Shown here: positions 1 to 9,611 of the stretch, one piece after another
How the letters are laid out: every line of letters begins with the position of its first letter
Numbering within the stretch: the stretch's first letter is position 1
The notes under the pieces: model-generated
What the model was told of the DNA's origin: nothing
Database searches by the model: none
The model's input: the letters and a program-made list of their open reading frames with translations, nothing else
Assembly (NCBI GenBank): GCA_036924085.1
Contig: JAVGWX010000025.1
Coordinates: 28,566,450-28,630,449, forward strand
Reading direction: 5' to 3'
Source: Ariolimax columbianus
Taxonomy: Eukaryota; Mollusca; Gastropoda; Stylommatophora; Arionidae
DNA length: 64,000 nt
Made by a program: the position numbers and the translations under genes

Positions 1-91
1 AACAACGAAGGACGTTAACAACAGTGGGATTGATAAAACAAGACTGTGGGCCCAGATAATATTACAATAGAAATGTTAAACTCCTTAGAGA

Positions 92-312
92 GGGCACGGC
101 CCACAACCAGAAGGTGCTGGGTTCGATCCCCATCACAGCACCGGCCATTACCCCGGAGAAGCAAACCCTTAGAAAATGCAAGAGGAAGCAGACTCTTACA
201 TAAAATGCATGCTGAAGTCGGATGCACTGGGCTGATAGGTGCAAAATAAAAACCACAGTGTAACGCACACCTGCCTTGGGGATTAGAGAAATAAGGTGAA
301 CGCAAAAAAAAA
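92..312 (+). mobile_element. SINE-A, 5'-truncated
   Basis: A tRNA-like B box (GGTTCGATCCC) sits near 120, followed by the family body (CCGGAGAAGCAAACCC, ACATAAAATGCATGCTGAAG, GGGGATTAGAGAAATAAGG) and an A-run at about 303-312. The A-box part is degraded. Any open frames across it are not genes. Confidence 0.9.
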
Positions 313-531
313 CACAACACCTTAGACGCATTTGGCGTGCATATAATTACACAGCTGTGTAATGAGATACCTATTGTCTATAAAACTTCAGGTGGGGGAT
401 TGTACGGAACATCGAACAATCAGACGTATGAGTAATATGACCAGATTACTGCTCACGATTATACATGAAAGAATTACAAATAACATGGACGTTCAAGTCA
501 ATGAGGAACAGTTTGGTGTTAGGCAGAACAC

Positions 532-978
532 TCAGGTCAGGTCATCCTGTAACCGATGAGGTCGTTGGGGCACACATGAAGACATCCTCATAACACCACG
601 CTGCCCTTCTCTGCCTGTGACTCTTCTGGTCGGAGATTGGTCCATTCTTTTATGTTGTCCTCCCATCTCTTTTTGGGCCGGCCTCTTCGTCGTCTGCCTT
701 GCACCTTTTTGTGCAGGATTGTATTTCCAAGACCATTTGATCTCGATATGTGACAGTACTAAGCCAGTTTCCTTCTTTTGGCAGTTGCCAAGAGGTCTTC
801 AATAGGCCCTATCTCTGTTGTAAATCTTTCTCGTATTTCCTCATTTCTAACTCGATCTTTGTACGTGACGTTTAAAAGTCTTTGGAAACATCTCATCTCC
901 AAGGCCTGTATCCTTCACTGAAGGTCACCTGTAACTGTCCATGTCTCACAAGCATAGAGGAATATTGACAGGACCAGT
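532..978 (-). mobile_element. 3' part of RTE-like LINE (same family as 10060-11435), left piece
   Basis: The sequence is highly similar to 10060-10525 and covers the C-terminal part of the reverse transcriptase ORF and the 3' end, which carries a short GGTCAGGTCA-type tail on the + strand near 535. The reading frame is broken throughout. It is interrupted after 978 by an RH-LINE insertion and resumes at 1430. With the insertion removed, it reads collinearly with the 10.5-kb copy. Confidence 0.88.
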
Positions 979-992
979 GTACGCATTAATCT

Positions 993-1415
993 TCTTCTTC
1001 GTGCGCTGTCAGACGTCAACTTGAATTTGTTCGAAGAAAGCTGCTGTCATCCTTAGGCTGTCGACACTGCCATAGAGCTTGTCTAGAGTTGCCACTGGTG
1101 ATGGCCACATATCCTCGTATGCCGGGCAAATTTGCAGCAGATGTTCAGGGGTCATTTTCCCTGTACCACAGGTGCATTCGTCAGTCTGTTGTGGCCTGTG
1201 CAACTGGTAATAGGCATCATTTTTTGTGTAGCCAGTATGTTCTGTTTCCCATTTGGCCATGTATCTGGCCCTAATAAACCTTTTGGACTCTTTGTAGGTT
1301 ACACTAGAATCTGGTTGTGGTAGTCTTGCACCTTCTTTGGCCAGTCTGTCTGCCTCCTCGTTGCCTTGGATGTTACAGTGGGATGCAACCCACTGTACCA
1401 CTACTCTTTTTTGTG
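993..1415 (-). mobile_element. 5'-truncated RH-LINE insertion with 14-bp target-site duplication
   Basis: On the minus strand this encodes the end of an RNase H domain and C-terminus: HCNIQGNEEADRLAKEGARL, YMAKWETEHTGYTKND, a Zn-knuckle-like CTCGTGKMTPEHLLQICP, and DSLRMTAAFFEQI before the stop. Compared with the copy at 14458-16861 it lacks about 30 residues between YYQ and TDEC. The tail is GAAGAAG. The flanks are the exact duplication GTACGCATTAATCT (979-992 and 1416-1429). The related copy at 10521-10555 shows the same target without the insertion. Confidence 0.92.
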
Positions 1416-1429
1416 GTACGCATTAATCT

Positions 1430-1645
1430 GATCTTCGTGCATATGGCTAACCATTTGTCTTGCCAGATTTTGCTACGCCCTGCAAGAGCCGCTATTGTCT
1501 GTGCTATTGTGTACAACACCTCACATTTTGATCCTTCATCACCGTCAAACGAACCCAAATATTTAAAACAGTCAACCACTTCGAGTTCCTGGCCACTAGC
1601 TTTCACTCCACTGTTGAACATCACAACGTTGTTGGTCATTCATTT
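1430..1645 (-). mobile_element. RTE-like LINE, right piece of the element starting at 532
   Basis: The minus strand encodes TIAALAGRSKIWQDKW and FNSGVKASGQELEVVDCFKY, matching the 10068-10751 element. Frame breaks are present. It ends near 1645 where similarity to the 10.7-kb copy (MTNN...) is lost. Confidence 0.85.
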
Positions 1646-1844
1646 TGTCTTGCTAGCGGTAATTTCCTTACCGTAGTCTCTTTTATAAAGCTTGCTTTCG
1701 TTATTTTAAAAAAAGTTGCTGTTGGGGATGGAGTGTTATTGTTATGAAGCTAGGTGTCTAGTCACTATTCTTGCCATCTTTCCTTTCATAATTGAGAGCC
1801 AAATGCTTATTTGCAGCTGGGTATACAGGGGAAGGTCTAGAACA

Positions 1845-1968
1845 GAAATTGAACTAAGTCTGTATACAACCAGTTTCTTAAAGTGTGGATAACCGATGTG
1901 CAGGTCCATCTTAATAGGCTCAAATACTAGAGAAAAGTAAACCTGCAGTCTGTTAGGCGCCATCTGGG
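1845..1968 (-). repeat. SINE-C 3' domain (CR1-like tail and T domain)
   Basis: Reverse complement contains the block GCCTAACAGACTGCAGG, GAGCCTATTAAGATGGACC and AAACTGGTTGTATACAGAC that also ends SINE-C copies at 23475 and 57643 and the CR1-like LINE at 14205. No tRNA head is present. Confidence 0.75.
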
Positions 1969-2003
1969 ATGCCTAAGGAAACGGCTGAACATTTGGTGTT
2001 GTT

Positions 2004-2249
2004 GTTTTTTTGTGTGCCATCGCCTTATTTCTCTGTTCCCCAAGGTGATGTGCGTTGCACTACGATTTTTATTTTTGCGCTTGTCGACCCAGTGCATCCG
2101 ACTTCGGCATGCATTTTATGTAAGGGTCTGCTTCCTCCTGCATTTTTTAAGAGTTTGTTGCTTCCCCGGGGTAACGGCCAGTGCTGTGATGGGGATCGAA
2201 CCCAGCACCTTTAGATTGTGAGCCGTGTCTCTAGTCCACGGCGTCCCCA
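2004..2249 (-). mobile_element. SINE-A, full length
   Basis: It runs from a T-run (A-tail in sense) at 2005-2011 to GCGTCCCCA. The tRNA-like B box GGGATCGAACCC lies near 2191-2202. It lies directly against LINE sequence at 2250, and the same SINE/LINE junction occurs at 19890. Confidence 0.9.
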
Positions 2250-2825
2250 CTTCCATCTAGTCTGCTTATGGAAACTGCAGAACATAAAATGGCAAGATAT
2301 GATCACAGATGTAGAAGTTCTTTTGCGGGCTGGCGTGACAAGCATCCACATAACTCTGTACAAATCGCAGCTTAATTTGACTGTCCATGTTGTCCGCATG
2401 TCAGATGAGCGGTTTCCAGAGAAAATATTCTGTGGCGAGTTTAAGTCAGGCAAGCGAGCTCGCGGTGGCCAGATAAAACGTTAAAAAGACACTCTGAAAG
2501 CCTCACTGAATAACTGCGACATTGACCCTGATAATTGGGAGTAAATTGCTGCTGAACGTTCTGCCTGGTGTAGTAATATCTCTTCTGGCACGACATATAT
2601 GGAGCAGACAGAAATCAAGGAAGCTGCACGGAGACGAGCGACACGAAAGGCAAGAGACGAGTTGCCTCCGTCTGACGGCCAGGCGGTGTTTCTCTGCCCT
2701 TAGTGTGACAAACGCTTTTGGGCTCGGATTGGTTTGATCAGCCACCTCTGCGAGCCCACTCCAGGCTTGACAGATGACGATGCGGTCCTCTTCGGAAATG
2801 ATGGACAAACAACGTTGCTCTAAAC
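2250..2825 (+). pseudogene. RTE-like LINE C-terminus with C2H2-type zinc finger, decayed
   Basis: The + strand reads VLLRAGVTSIHITLYKSQ, VVRMSDERFPEKIFCGE, KRARGGQIKR, DTLKASLNNCDIDPDNWE, then a CDKRFWARIGLISHL zinc finger-like end. This is the C-terminal layout of RTE-related LINE proteins (DERxPKxxxYGEL...GR/KRxxDxLKxxL...W). Several in-frame stops break it. A paralogous copy lies at 19898-20345. Confidence 0.8.
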
Positions 2826-2945
2826 AAACCATCTAACCATGGCCGGTGTTATGCCATGTCACACAGTTGCCTCTTACGACATGCTCTCTGTGGGGCAGTG
2901 GTGCTATTCTTGTCCTTGTTATACACAAAGACCCCAATAGAGCAC
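2815..2945 (-). repeat. Fragment of T-domain SINE body
   Basis: Blocks CTAACCATGGCCGGTGTT, GCCATGTCACACAGTTGCC and GACATGCTCTCTGTGGGG recur at 23140-23262 and, inverted, at 60117-60225, where they are joined to the SINE-C type 3' domain. This is a middle segment of that dispersed family. Confidence 0.7.
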
Positions 2946-3013
2946 CTGCTATTTTTGCCATGAAAAGTAACCACTCTGCCACTCAAACATTCCCACCAGT
3001 TATATTGTAGTAC

Positions 3014-3257
3014 GGGGATGGCGTGGGCTAGGGATTAAGTGATGCGGCTCTTAACCTCTTTGTGTTGGGTTCGCTCTCCAATCAAAACACTGGCCGTTAC
3101 CCTGAGAATCAACCCTTGGAAAATGCAGGAAGAATCAGAGCCTTACATAAAATGCATACCAAAGTCAGATGCACCCGGCTGACAGGCGCAAAATAAAAAC
3201 ATCGAGCAATGCACACCGCCTTGGGGAATAGAGAAATAATGTGAACGTTAAAAAAAA
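3014..3257 (+). mobile_element. SINE-A, diverged full-length copy
   Basis: It begins GGGGATGGCGTGGGCTAGGG (A box region), has a decayed B box (GGGTTCGCTCTCC) and ends in an A-run at 3250-3257. It lies just upstream of the first visible Ig exon, inside the preceding intron. Confidence 0.85.
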
Positions 3258-3354
3258 CAAAACAATTGTAGTAAATGAAATGAAATTATAGTTTTGAATC
3301 TGAGGTCATCAGGATTTGAACCTGCCATAATGTCCTATTTTTTATTCTTTGCAG

Positions 3355-3441
3355 CTCGGAGTGACTCTGGCGTGTACAGCGCACGTTTTAACATAACAGA
3401 CATAAGTGAGCCGACATATGATTGCGATGTGACTCTCAGAG
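3355..3441 (+). CDS. Exon of basigin/neuroplastin-like Ig protein: end of upstream Ig domain
   Basis: This 87-bp exon follows a pyrimidine-rich tract ending in TTTGCAG and is followed by GTACGT. It enters and leaves in phase 1, as Ig-domain exons typically do. It encodes 28 whole codons, RSDSGVYSARFNITDIS then EPTYDCDVTLR, i.e. the last strands of an Ig domain. The segment aligns by eye with the DSGEYxC region that ends the Ig domain preceding the membrane-proximal one in neuroplastin and basigin. The usual Y-x-C cysteine appears as Y-S-A, while a cysteine occurs later in YDC, so either the disulfide is altered or YDC is the real F strand. NIT is a possible N-glycosylation site. The phase-1 end joins exactly to the exon at 5920. 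Earlier exons must lie upstream of the window. The splice evidence is good; the alignment is by eye. Confidence 0.75.
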
Positions 3442-3505
3442 GTACGTGTCTCTCATTGTCTGTCTCTCACTTATCTCACTCTTTTGAAATGGCGTTTCAT
3501 AGGCA

Positions 3506-5638
3506 AGGTTGTTTAAGGTCAAGTTAATGGATCAAAGGTTGAATGAAGTCAAGTTAATGGATCAAAGGTTGAATGAAGTCAAGTTAATGGATCAAAGGTT
3601 GAATGAAGTCAAGTTAATGGATCAAAGATTGAATGAAGTCAAGTTAATGGATCAAAGGTTGACTGAAGTCAAGTTAATGGATCAAAGGTTGAATGAAGTC
3701 AAGTTAATGGATCAAAGATTGAATGAAGTCAAGTTAATGGATCAAAGGTTGAATGAAGTCAAGTTAATGGATCAAAGATTGAATGAAGTCAAGTTAATGG
3801 ATCAAAGGTTGACTGAAGTCAAGTTAATGGATCAAAGGTTGACTGAAGTCAAGTTAATGGATCAAAGGTTGAATGAAGTCAAGTTAATGGATCAAAGATT
3901 GAATGAAGTCAAGTTAATGGATCAAAGATTGAATGAAGTCAAGTTAATGGATCAAAGGTTGAATGAAGTCAAGTTAATGGATCAAAGATTGAATGAAGTC
4001 AAGTTAATGGATCAAAGGTTGAATGAAGTCAAGTTAATGGATCAAAGATTGAATGAAGTCAAGTTAATGGATCAAAGGTTGACTGAAGTCAAGTTAAGGG
4101 ATCAAAGGTTGAATGAAGTCAAGTTAATGGATCAAAGGTTGAATGAAGTCAAGTTAATGGATCAAAGGTTGAATGAAGTCAAGTTAATGGATCAAAGGTT
4201 GACTGAAGTCAAGTTAATGGATCAACGGTTGAATGAAGTCAAGTTAATGGAACAAAGGTTGACTGAAGTCAAGTTAATGGATCAACAATTGAATGAAGTC
4301 AAGTTAATGGATCAAAGGTTGACTGAAGTCAAGTTAATGGATCAACGGTTGAATGAAGTCAAGTTAATGGAACAAAGGTTGACTGAAGTCAAGTTAATGG
4401 ATCAACAATTGAATGAAGTCAAGTTAATGGAACAAAGGTTGAATGAAGTCAAGTTAATGGATCAAAGGTTGACTGAAGTCAAGTTAATGGATCAACAATT
4501 GAATGAAGTCAAGTTAATGGAACAAAGGTTGAATGAAGCCAAGTTAATGGATCAACAGTTGAATGAAGCCAAGTTAATGAATCAAGGGTTGAATGAAGTC
4601 AAGTTAATGGATCAAAGGTTGAATGAAATCAAGTTAATGGATCAAAGGTTGACTGAAGTGAAGTTAATGGATCAAAGTTTGACTGAAGTCAAGTTAATGG
4701 ATCAACAGTTGAATGAAGCCAGGTTAACGTATCAACGGTTGAATGAAGTCAAGTTAATGGAGCAACAATTGAATGAAGTCAAGTTAATGGAGCATCAATT
4801 GAATGAAGTCAAGTTAATGGAGCAACTGTTGAATGAAGCCAGGTTAATGGAGCAACTGTTGAATGAAGCCAGGTTAATGGTTCAAATGTTGAATGAAGTC
4901 AAGTTAATGGAGTAACAGTTGAATGAAGTCAGTTAATGGTGTAAAGGTTGAATGAAGTCAAGTTAATGGATCAAATGTTGAAGGAAGTCAAGTTAATGGA
5001 TCAAAGGTTGAATGAAGTCATGTTAATGGTTCAAAGGTTGAATGAAGTCATGTTAATGGATCAAAAGTTGAATGAAGTCAAGTTAATGGATTAAAGGCTG
5101 AATGAAGGCAAAGTTAATGGATTAAAGGTTGAATGAAGTCAAGTTAATGAATCAAAGGTTGAATGAAGTCAAGTTAATGAATCAAAGGTTGAATGAAGTC
5201 AAGTTAATGGATCAAAGGTTGAATGAAGTCATGTTAATGGATCAAAAGTTGAATGAAGTCAAGTTAATGGATTAAAGGCTGAATGAAGGCAAAGTTAATG
5301 GATTAAAGGTTGAATAAAGTCAAGTTAATGAATCAAAGGTTGAATAAAGTCAAGTTAATGAATCAAAGGTTGAATGAAGTCAAGTTAATGAATCAAAGGT
5401 TGAATGAAGTCAAGTTAATGAATCAAAGGTTGAATGAAGTCAAGTTAATGGATCAAAGGTTGAATGAAGTCATGTTAATGGTTCAAAGGTTGAATGAAGT
5501 CAAGTTAATGGGTTAAAGGTTGAATGAAGTCAAGTTAATGGATCAAAAGTTGAATGAAGTCAAGTTAATGGATTAAAGGCTGAATGGAGGCAAAGTTAAT
5601 GGATCAAAGGTTGAATGAAGCCAAGTTAATGGTGCAAA
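3506..5638 (+). repeat. 30-bp minisatellite in the first visible intron (~70 units)
   Basis: The unit AAGTTAATGGATCAAAGGTT + GAATGAAGTC repeats about 70 times, starting 64 bp after the donor at 3442. Because 30 is divisible by 3 and the unit has no stop, a 468-codon open frame (EVKLMDQRLN repeated) exists at 3509-4915. It lies in an intron and is not taken as a gene. Units alternate AATGAA/ACTGAA and GGTT/GATT. The right third decays with single-base indels from about 4930 and with variants such as ATTAAAGGCTGAATGAAGGC. Confidence 0.97.
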
Positions 5639-5639
5639 A

Positions 5640-5817
5640 AAAGGTACTGAAAAATACTTGCTGAAGCCGTATGTGTCGGGCTGAAAAGGTGCAAATATCG
5701 CAGTCACTCTGTAAACTATGAGACAACGAATTCCGTTCTCCAGACAACATCCTGCTACTTGCAAAGCCCTTATCAGGGCTTGGTAGTGGGGGTTTGAGAG
5801 CGAAAGAAGGAGTAGGA
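5640..5817 (+). mobile_element. SINE-B, 5'-truncated
   Basis: It carries the 3' half of SINE-B (AATACTTGCTGAAGCC, GGTGCAAATATCGCAGTCA, AGGGCTTGGTAGTGGG, GAGAGCGAAAGAAGGAG tail) immediately after the 30-bp array and ~100 bp upstream of the Ig exon acceptor. Confidence 0.85.
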
Positions 5818-5919
5818 AAAATGAAAAACAAAGTATGTCACAGCTGCTTACTCTTATCTTTTGTTTCCTGTCAGGACGCAACCTTGACCTTCCATTTCAT
5901 GACACTTCCTCTCTTTCAG

Positions 5920-6210
5920 CATCACCACTGGTTCTCGATATGGCCAAGTCCAAGAACATCGTAGAGGGAGACACTCTTGATCTAAATTGTATTGTTTACG
6001 GCTACCCACCAGCCAACATAACGTGGTACAAGGACGAAAAGGTCATCATCAAGGATGGTTCACATATCAACATTTCCGCGTTCCGTGGCCTCGAGAATGC
6101 CAGGTTGTCTGTCTCATCGGTGTCATCCTATGATGAAGGCATATACAAATGCGTGGCGGTGGACGACAACGGCCATGAGTCCTCTAAGTCAATCACTGTC
6201 CGAGTTAAAG
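5920..6210 (+). CDS. Exon encoding the membrane-proximal Ig domain of the basigin/neuroplastin-like protein
   Basis: This 291-bp phase 1-1 exon lies between CTCTCTTTCAG and GTAAGTACT. The split codon G|CA gives Ala, followed by 96 residues that form one complete I-set-like Ig domain. Hallmarks, numbering the visible partial protein from the first full codon at 3357, are Cys52 (DLNCIVYG), Trp64 (NITWYKDE), the E-strand ARLSVSSV, and Tyr104-x-Cys106 in YDEGIYKCVA. Two sequons (NIT, NIS) suggest extracellular N-glycosylation. The GYPPANITWYK block resembles the GYPHPDWIWRK stretch of the second Ig domain of neuroplastin. In this family the membrane-proximal Ig domain contacts partner membrane proteins. 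The next exon in phase is the transmembrane exon at 13302, 7.1 kb away. A generic Ig-superfamily protein is the alternative, but the downstream transmembrane exon makes basigin/neuroplastin most likely. Confidence 0.93.
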
Positions 6211-6365
6211 GTAAGTACTGCACAGGCTGCTGTTTGGGAGCTGCTGAGAGTGACGGCTTACCCTTTCCAGTTCAGCTTAATTTGGTAGATTTGTGTTTTG
6301 CAGTCCGAGTAAATGAACTGCAACTCTGAATGTGTCTTTTTTTCAAAATAAAATCAAGTAATATT

Positions 6366-6612
6366 AACCTTTATTCCGGGGATGAAGACTGTCTGATCCG
6401 GCAAAATATATTGCCCAAGACCTCACCTCGGCTTCCATGTAGCCCTTCCTGGAAACGGCTGTTTTTGTGGCGAGAATGGCTAACAAGGTGAGAAAGCGAG
6501 TTAATCCCTGTAGTAGTGAGCGACATGCAGATGAAGCCAAACATAGCACAACCGCATGGAGGAAACCTGTCTACCTTCACCAGCACGCTCGAGATTGAGG
6601 AAAGCTACTGCG
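6366..6612 (+). repeat. Dispersed repeat R4, copy 1
   Basis: The segment matches the reverse complement of 55815-56060: blocks GTCTGATCCGGCAAAATA, GACCTCACCTCGGC/CTTCC, CCTGGAAACGGCTG, GTAGTGAGCGACATGCAGAT, CACCAGCACGCTCGAGAT. No protein or tRNA head is evident and the class is unknown. Confidence 0.65.
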
Positions 6613-6868
6613 ACCCGCCAATTATCAGCACACACAAACGAGTAAACCTGCTCATTATTGACATTCGAAGCAACGACCTTTACCGCACCATTGCCGCGGA
6701 AACGCGTCAGAAAAAAGGTTTTTTTAGTCTGCCATGGTCACACAAACAAACACGTAAAATGTCGGACGTAGACCGTTTTACCCATTTAAAGACAAATTTG
6801 GGTTGCCATAGAAAAGGCAGTTTATTATGATGAATATACAGGTTTCCAACCTGCAAAAATATTTTGTG

Positions 6869-7523
6869 TTAACCTGCACGACGCCACACAACATTTTAAC
6901 GAAAATTTGCGCAAATTTATATCTCGATATAGTAGTCGACTTTCAAAATTTGTAACTGTTCTATTTGTTTGTCAATAAATATGATTTTCTTGTGTGTGGA
7001 GACACAATTGAATAACAAACTTGTGGGTGTTATTGTTTTTGTTGTGTGTTTGTTAGTTTCTGAGATACAAAAAAGATAAAGTTGAAAAGTTATGGAAATC
7101 TCTGAAAAATTTACACTCACGGCTAGGCGTAGTCGCTCCGATAGAAATCCATAGAAACTGTAACAACGTATCGATACTGTGTTTACAATATCGACACACC
7201 TGATAGTTTCCAATTCAAACGTAGTTCTTTCATCTAAACAAACAAAATAGACAGATCTACTCGATAAAGATCTTTCCCAACAACCTACTTTATACCTTTT
7301 GCAAAAAGTCGGTGTATTATAGGTGTTAGAAGAAAAATCTTTCAAAATACATTTGTAATCGAGCATACAATACTTTTATCGGCCAATTATCGTTTGTAGA
7401 TGGTGACATATTCAGCATTTTGTAAAAATGTCTACGGCTAGGGTCGTCGTGCAAAAAAATTAATTTTTTACAGAATTCTGATTTTTGTCCAACCAGATTA
7501 GACTCTGGCGTGATGAAGGTTAA
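6869..7523. mobile_element. piggyBac-like MITE, copy 1 (TTAA-flanked)
   Basis: The element is bracketed by TTAA at 6869-6872 and 7520-7523. Its ends are CCTGCACGACGCCACAC and, inverted, CCTTCATCACGCCAGAG, which resemble piggyBac-type termini (CCYTTNxCACGCC). It has no transposase. The interior (about 6915-7370) is the inverted counterpart of 8060-8480. Confidence 0.72.
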
Positions 7524-7892
7524 ATTACAAATGGATTTGAAACGATTTATCTTATTCTGTTCGCGGATTTGGGCCAGTCCATTATTGAGAATGGTGAAGT
7601 TAAGTTGTTGCAAAAGATCTTTATGAAGTTGATCAATCAATCAAAGCCCATCGCTCCTTTCGGTGCATAGGCCATCGACAACATCTCGCCAGAGTACACG
7701 GCCCTGCGCTGCTTTTTGTGCCTCTCACCAGATGTGATTATTTAACTTTAGCTCCATCTCACATTCGTTTCTACGCGTATTTTTGAGTCTACCTCTCTCT
7801 CTTTTCCCTTGAGGATTCCATGTAAGACCCTGTCTGGCTATGTTAGACTGTGCCTTCGCAGCGTTTATCCTATCCAGCCCCATTTTATTTGC
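7524..7892 (-). pseudogene. LINE C-terminal fragment
   Basis: Read on the minus strand it gives WNPQGKR then RGRLKNTRRNECEMELK and RVLWRDVVDGLCTERSDGL, the typical end of CR1/L2/RTE-type LINE proteins (GRPKxTWRR...W...VDGLCSxRSDG). Stops and frame changes are present. MITE copy 2 is inserted at its 5' side (TTAA at 7893). Confidence 0.7.
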
Positions 7893-8565
7893 TTAACCTT
7901 ACGCACGCTATGTCCGATCCCTTCTAACCAACTCGGCCTACAAAAACGGTGTACGGGAAATTTTTATTTTTTTGGAACGGAGTCACTCCCGACAGCCATT
8001 TTTTACTGCTGAATACGCCCTCCATATATACACGATATTTTGCCGTTTAAAGTATCGTATGTTCGATTACAAATGGCTTTTGAACAGTTTTAATTTTGTA
8101 TACGCCGTTTGGAGCAAGCCGACTTTTTGCAAAAGGGGAAGTAGGTTGTTGGGAAAGATCTTTATCGAGTAGATCTGTTTATTTTGTTTGTTTAAATGAA
8201 AGAACTACGTTTGAATTGGAAACTTACAGCTGTGTCAATATTGTAAACACAGTATCGATACGTTGTGGTTTCCATGGTTTTCTATCAAAGCGACAAGGCC
8301 TAGTGGTCAAGTCCAAATTTTTTCCGAGATTTTCAAAAATTTTCAACTTCATCTTTTTGAATCTCAAAAACTAACAAACACACAACAACAACAATAACAC
8401 CAACATGTCCGTTATGCTATTGTGTGTCTACACGCCAGAAAATCATATTTATTGACAAACAAACATAAAAATAAAAAATTTTCTAAGACGACTACCAAAG
8501 CGAGAAATTAAGAAAATTAATTAGGTCAAATTTTTTCAAAAAACTGCTGGCGTGCTAAAGGTTAA
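7893..8565. mobile_element. piggyBac-like MITE, copy 2, inverted relative to copy 1
   Basis: It is flanked by TTAA at 7893-7896 and 8562-8565, with termini CCTTACGCACGCTATG and, inverted, CCTTTAGCACGCCAGCAG. The interior shares long blocks with the reverse complement of copy 1, e.g. GTAGGTTGTTGGGAAAGATC and ACACAGTATCGATACGTTG. Non-coding. Confidence 0.72.
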
Positions 8566-8579
8566 TTTGTTGTTTCAGT

Positions 8580-9490
8580 GGCTGTTGTTGGTTCTTTTCT
8601 ACAAGTCTTCATTCCCCACCATGTCCTGCCACTTTATGAACACAAGTCTTCATTCCCCACCATGTCCTGCCACTTTATGAACACAAGTCTTCATTCCCCA
8701 CCATTTCCTGCCACTTTATGCCCATTATCCTTATTAGGCATCTGTTAACGAAGGACTGGAGTCTTTGTTGTATGACCTTGTTCGTTCTCCATGCCTCTGC
8801 TCCATACAGTAGCACTGACTTGACACTTGCGTTGAATATTCTAATTTTAGTGTGAATCTTGATATCTCTGAGTCTCCGTATGTTGTTTAGTGCCAGGAAT
8901 GCCCCTCGTGCCTTTCCAATTCTGACCCTTACATCTGAACCTCCTGATGTGTTTATTGTGCTGCCGAAACAGGTCAAGGTATTCACTTCCTCCAACTGCT
9001 CTCCCTCCAGCATGGTTAGTTCTTTGCTGTTAGTGTTGAGTTTAAGGAGCTTGGTTTTCTTCACGTTGATATCCAGTCCCAGTTTGGCCGATTGTTCTTT
9101 CACCCAATCAAGTTTCTCTTGCATTTGACTATGACTGTGTGACAAAAGTACCAGATCATCTGCGTAATCCAGGTCCTCCAATTGTGACAATAGTGTCCGC
9201 TGTATACCAGTTTTTTTTGCCTTCGATTGATGTCTTTATTATACAGTCTATAGCCGACAGGAACAGGAAAGGTGAGAGCAAGCATCCCTGCCTCACCCCT
9301 GTCTGCACCCCGAAGCTGTCAGTCAGTACTCCTTCATGTACCACTTTACTAACTGTGTCTTTGTACATATTCTGGATGAGGGTTGTGTACTTCTCTGTGG
9401 TATCCCATAGTGTCTCAACAGTTCCAATAGAGTACTTTGATCCACACTGCCAAACGCCTTTTCATAGTCTACAAAATTTGCATAAAGCGA
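8580..9490 (-). pseudogene. RTE/CR1-type LINE reverse transcriptase fragment, frameshifted
   Basis: The minus strand encodes RT motif A (NFVDYEKAFGSVDQSTL, near 9480-9430), motif B (GVRQGCLLSPFLFL), motif C (DLDYADDLVLLSH), then a thumb-like KARGAFLALNNIRRLRD and RCLIRIMGIKWQEMVGNED. One frameshift lies near 9400. A second occurs at an 8-A run near 9205-9215 between KKNW and LLSQLEDLDYADD. A 41-bp segment at the C-terminal end is triplicated (8600-8720). The 5' end is truncated, so this is a dead copy. Confidence 0.88.
8600..8720 (+). repeat. 41-bp tandem triplication inside a LINE 3' end
   Basis: ACAAGTCTTCATTCCCCACC begins units at about 8600, 8641 and 8682. The unit corresponds to the LINE's VGNEDL(CS) C-terminal codons, so the duplication arose within the dead LINE. 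Confidence 0.9.
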
Positions 9491-9611
9491 TGATCATGCA
9501 CAGATCATAGTAAAACAAAGCATTGAATGGAAACCATCCATATGGATTTATAGAGGAGCAACATTTCCAAATCAATGAGTCCAAATGTCTGTGCTTTAGT
9601 TATATAGATAT

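Noticed and set aside
2211..2832. Minus-strand frames of 80 and 109 codons
   Set aside because: Antisense to an RTE-like LINE C-terminus that reads correctly on plus.
3509..4915. 468-codon open frame of repeated EVKLMDQRLN
   Set aside because: A stop-free 30-bp unit inside an intron; the frame length follows from the period, and the same sequence decays without frame constraint from 4930.
6516..6830. 104-codon frame as another exon of the Ig gene
   Set aside because: It overlaps repeat R4, lacks Ig motifs, and the phase-1 join from 6210 to 13302 is already complete.
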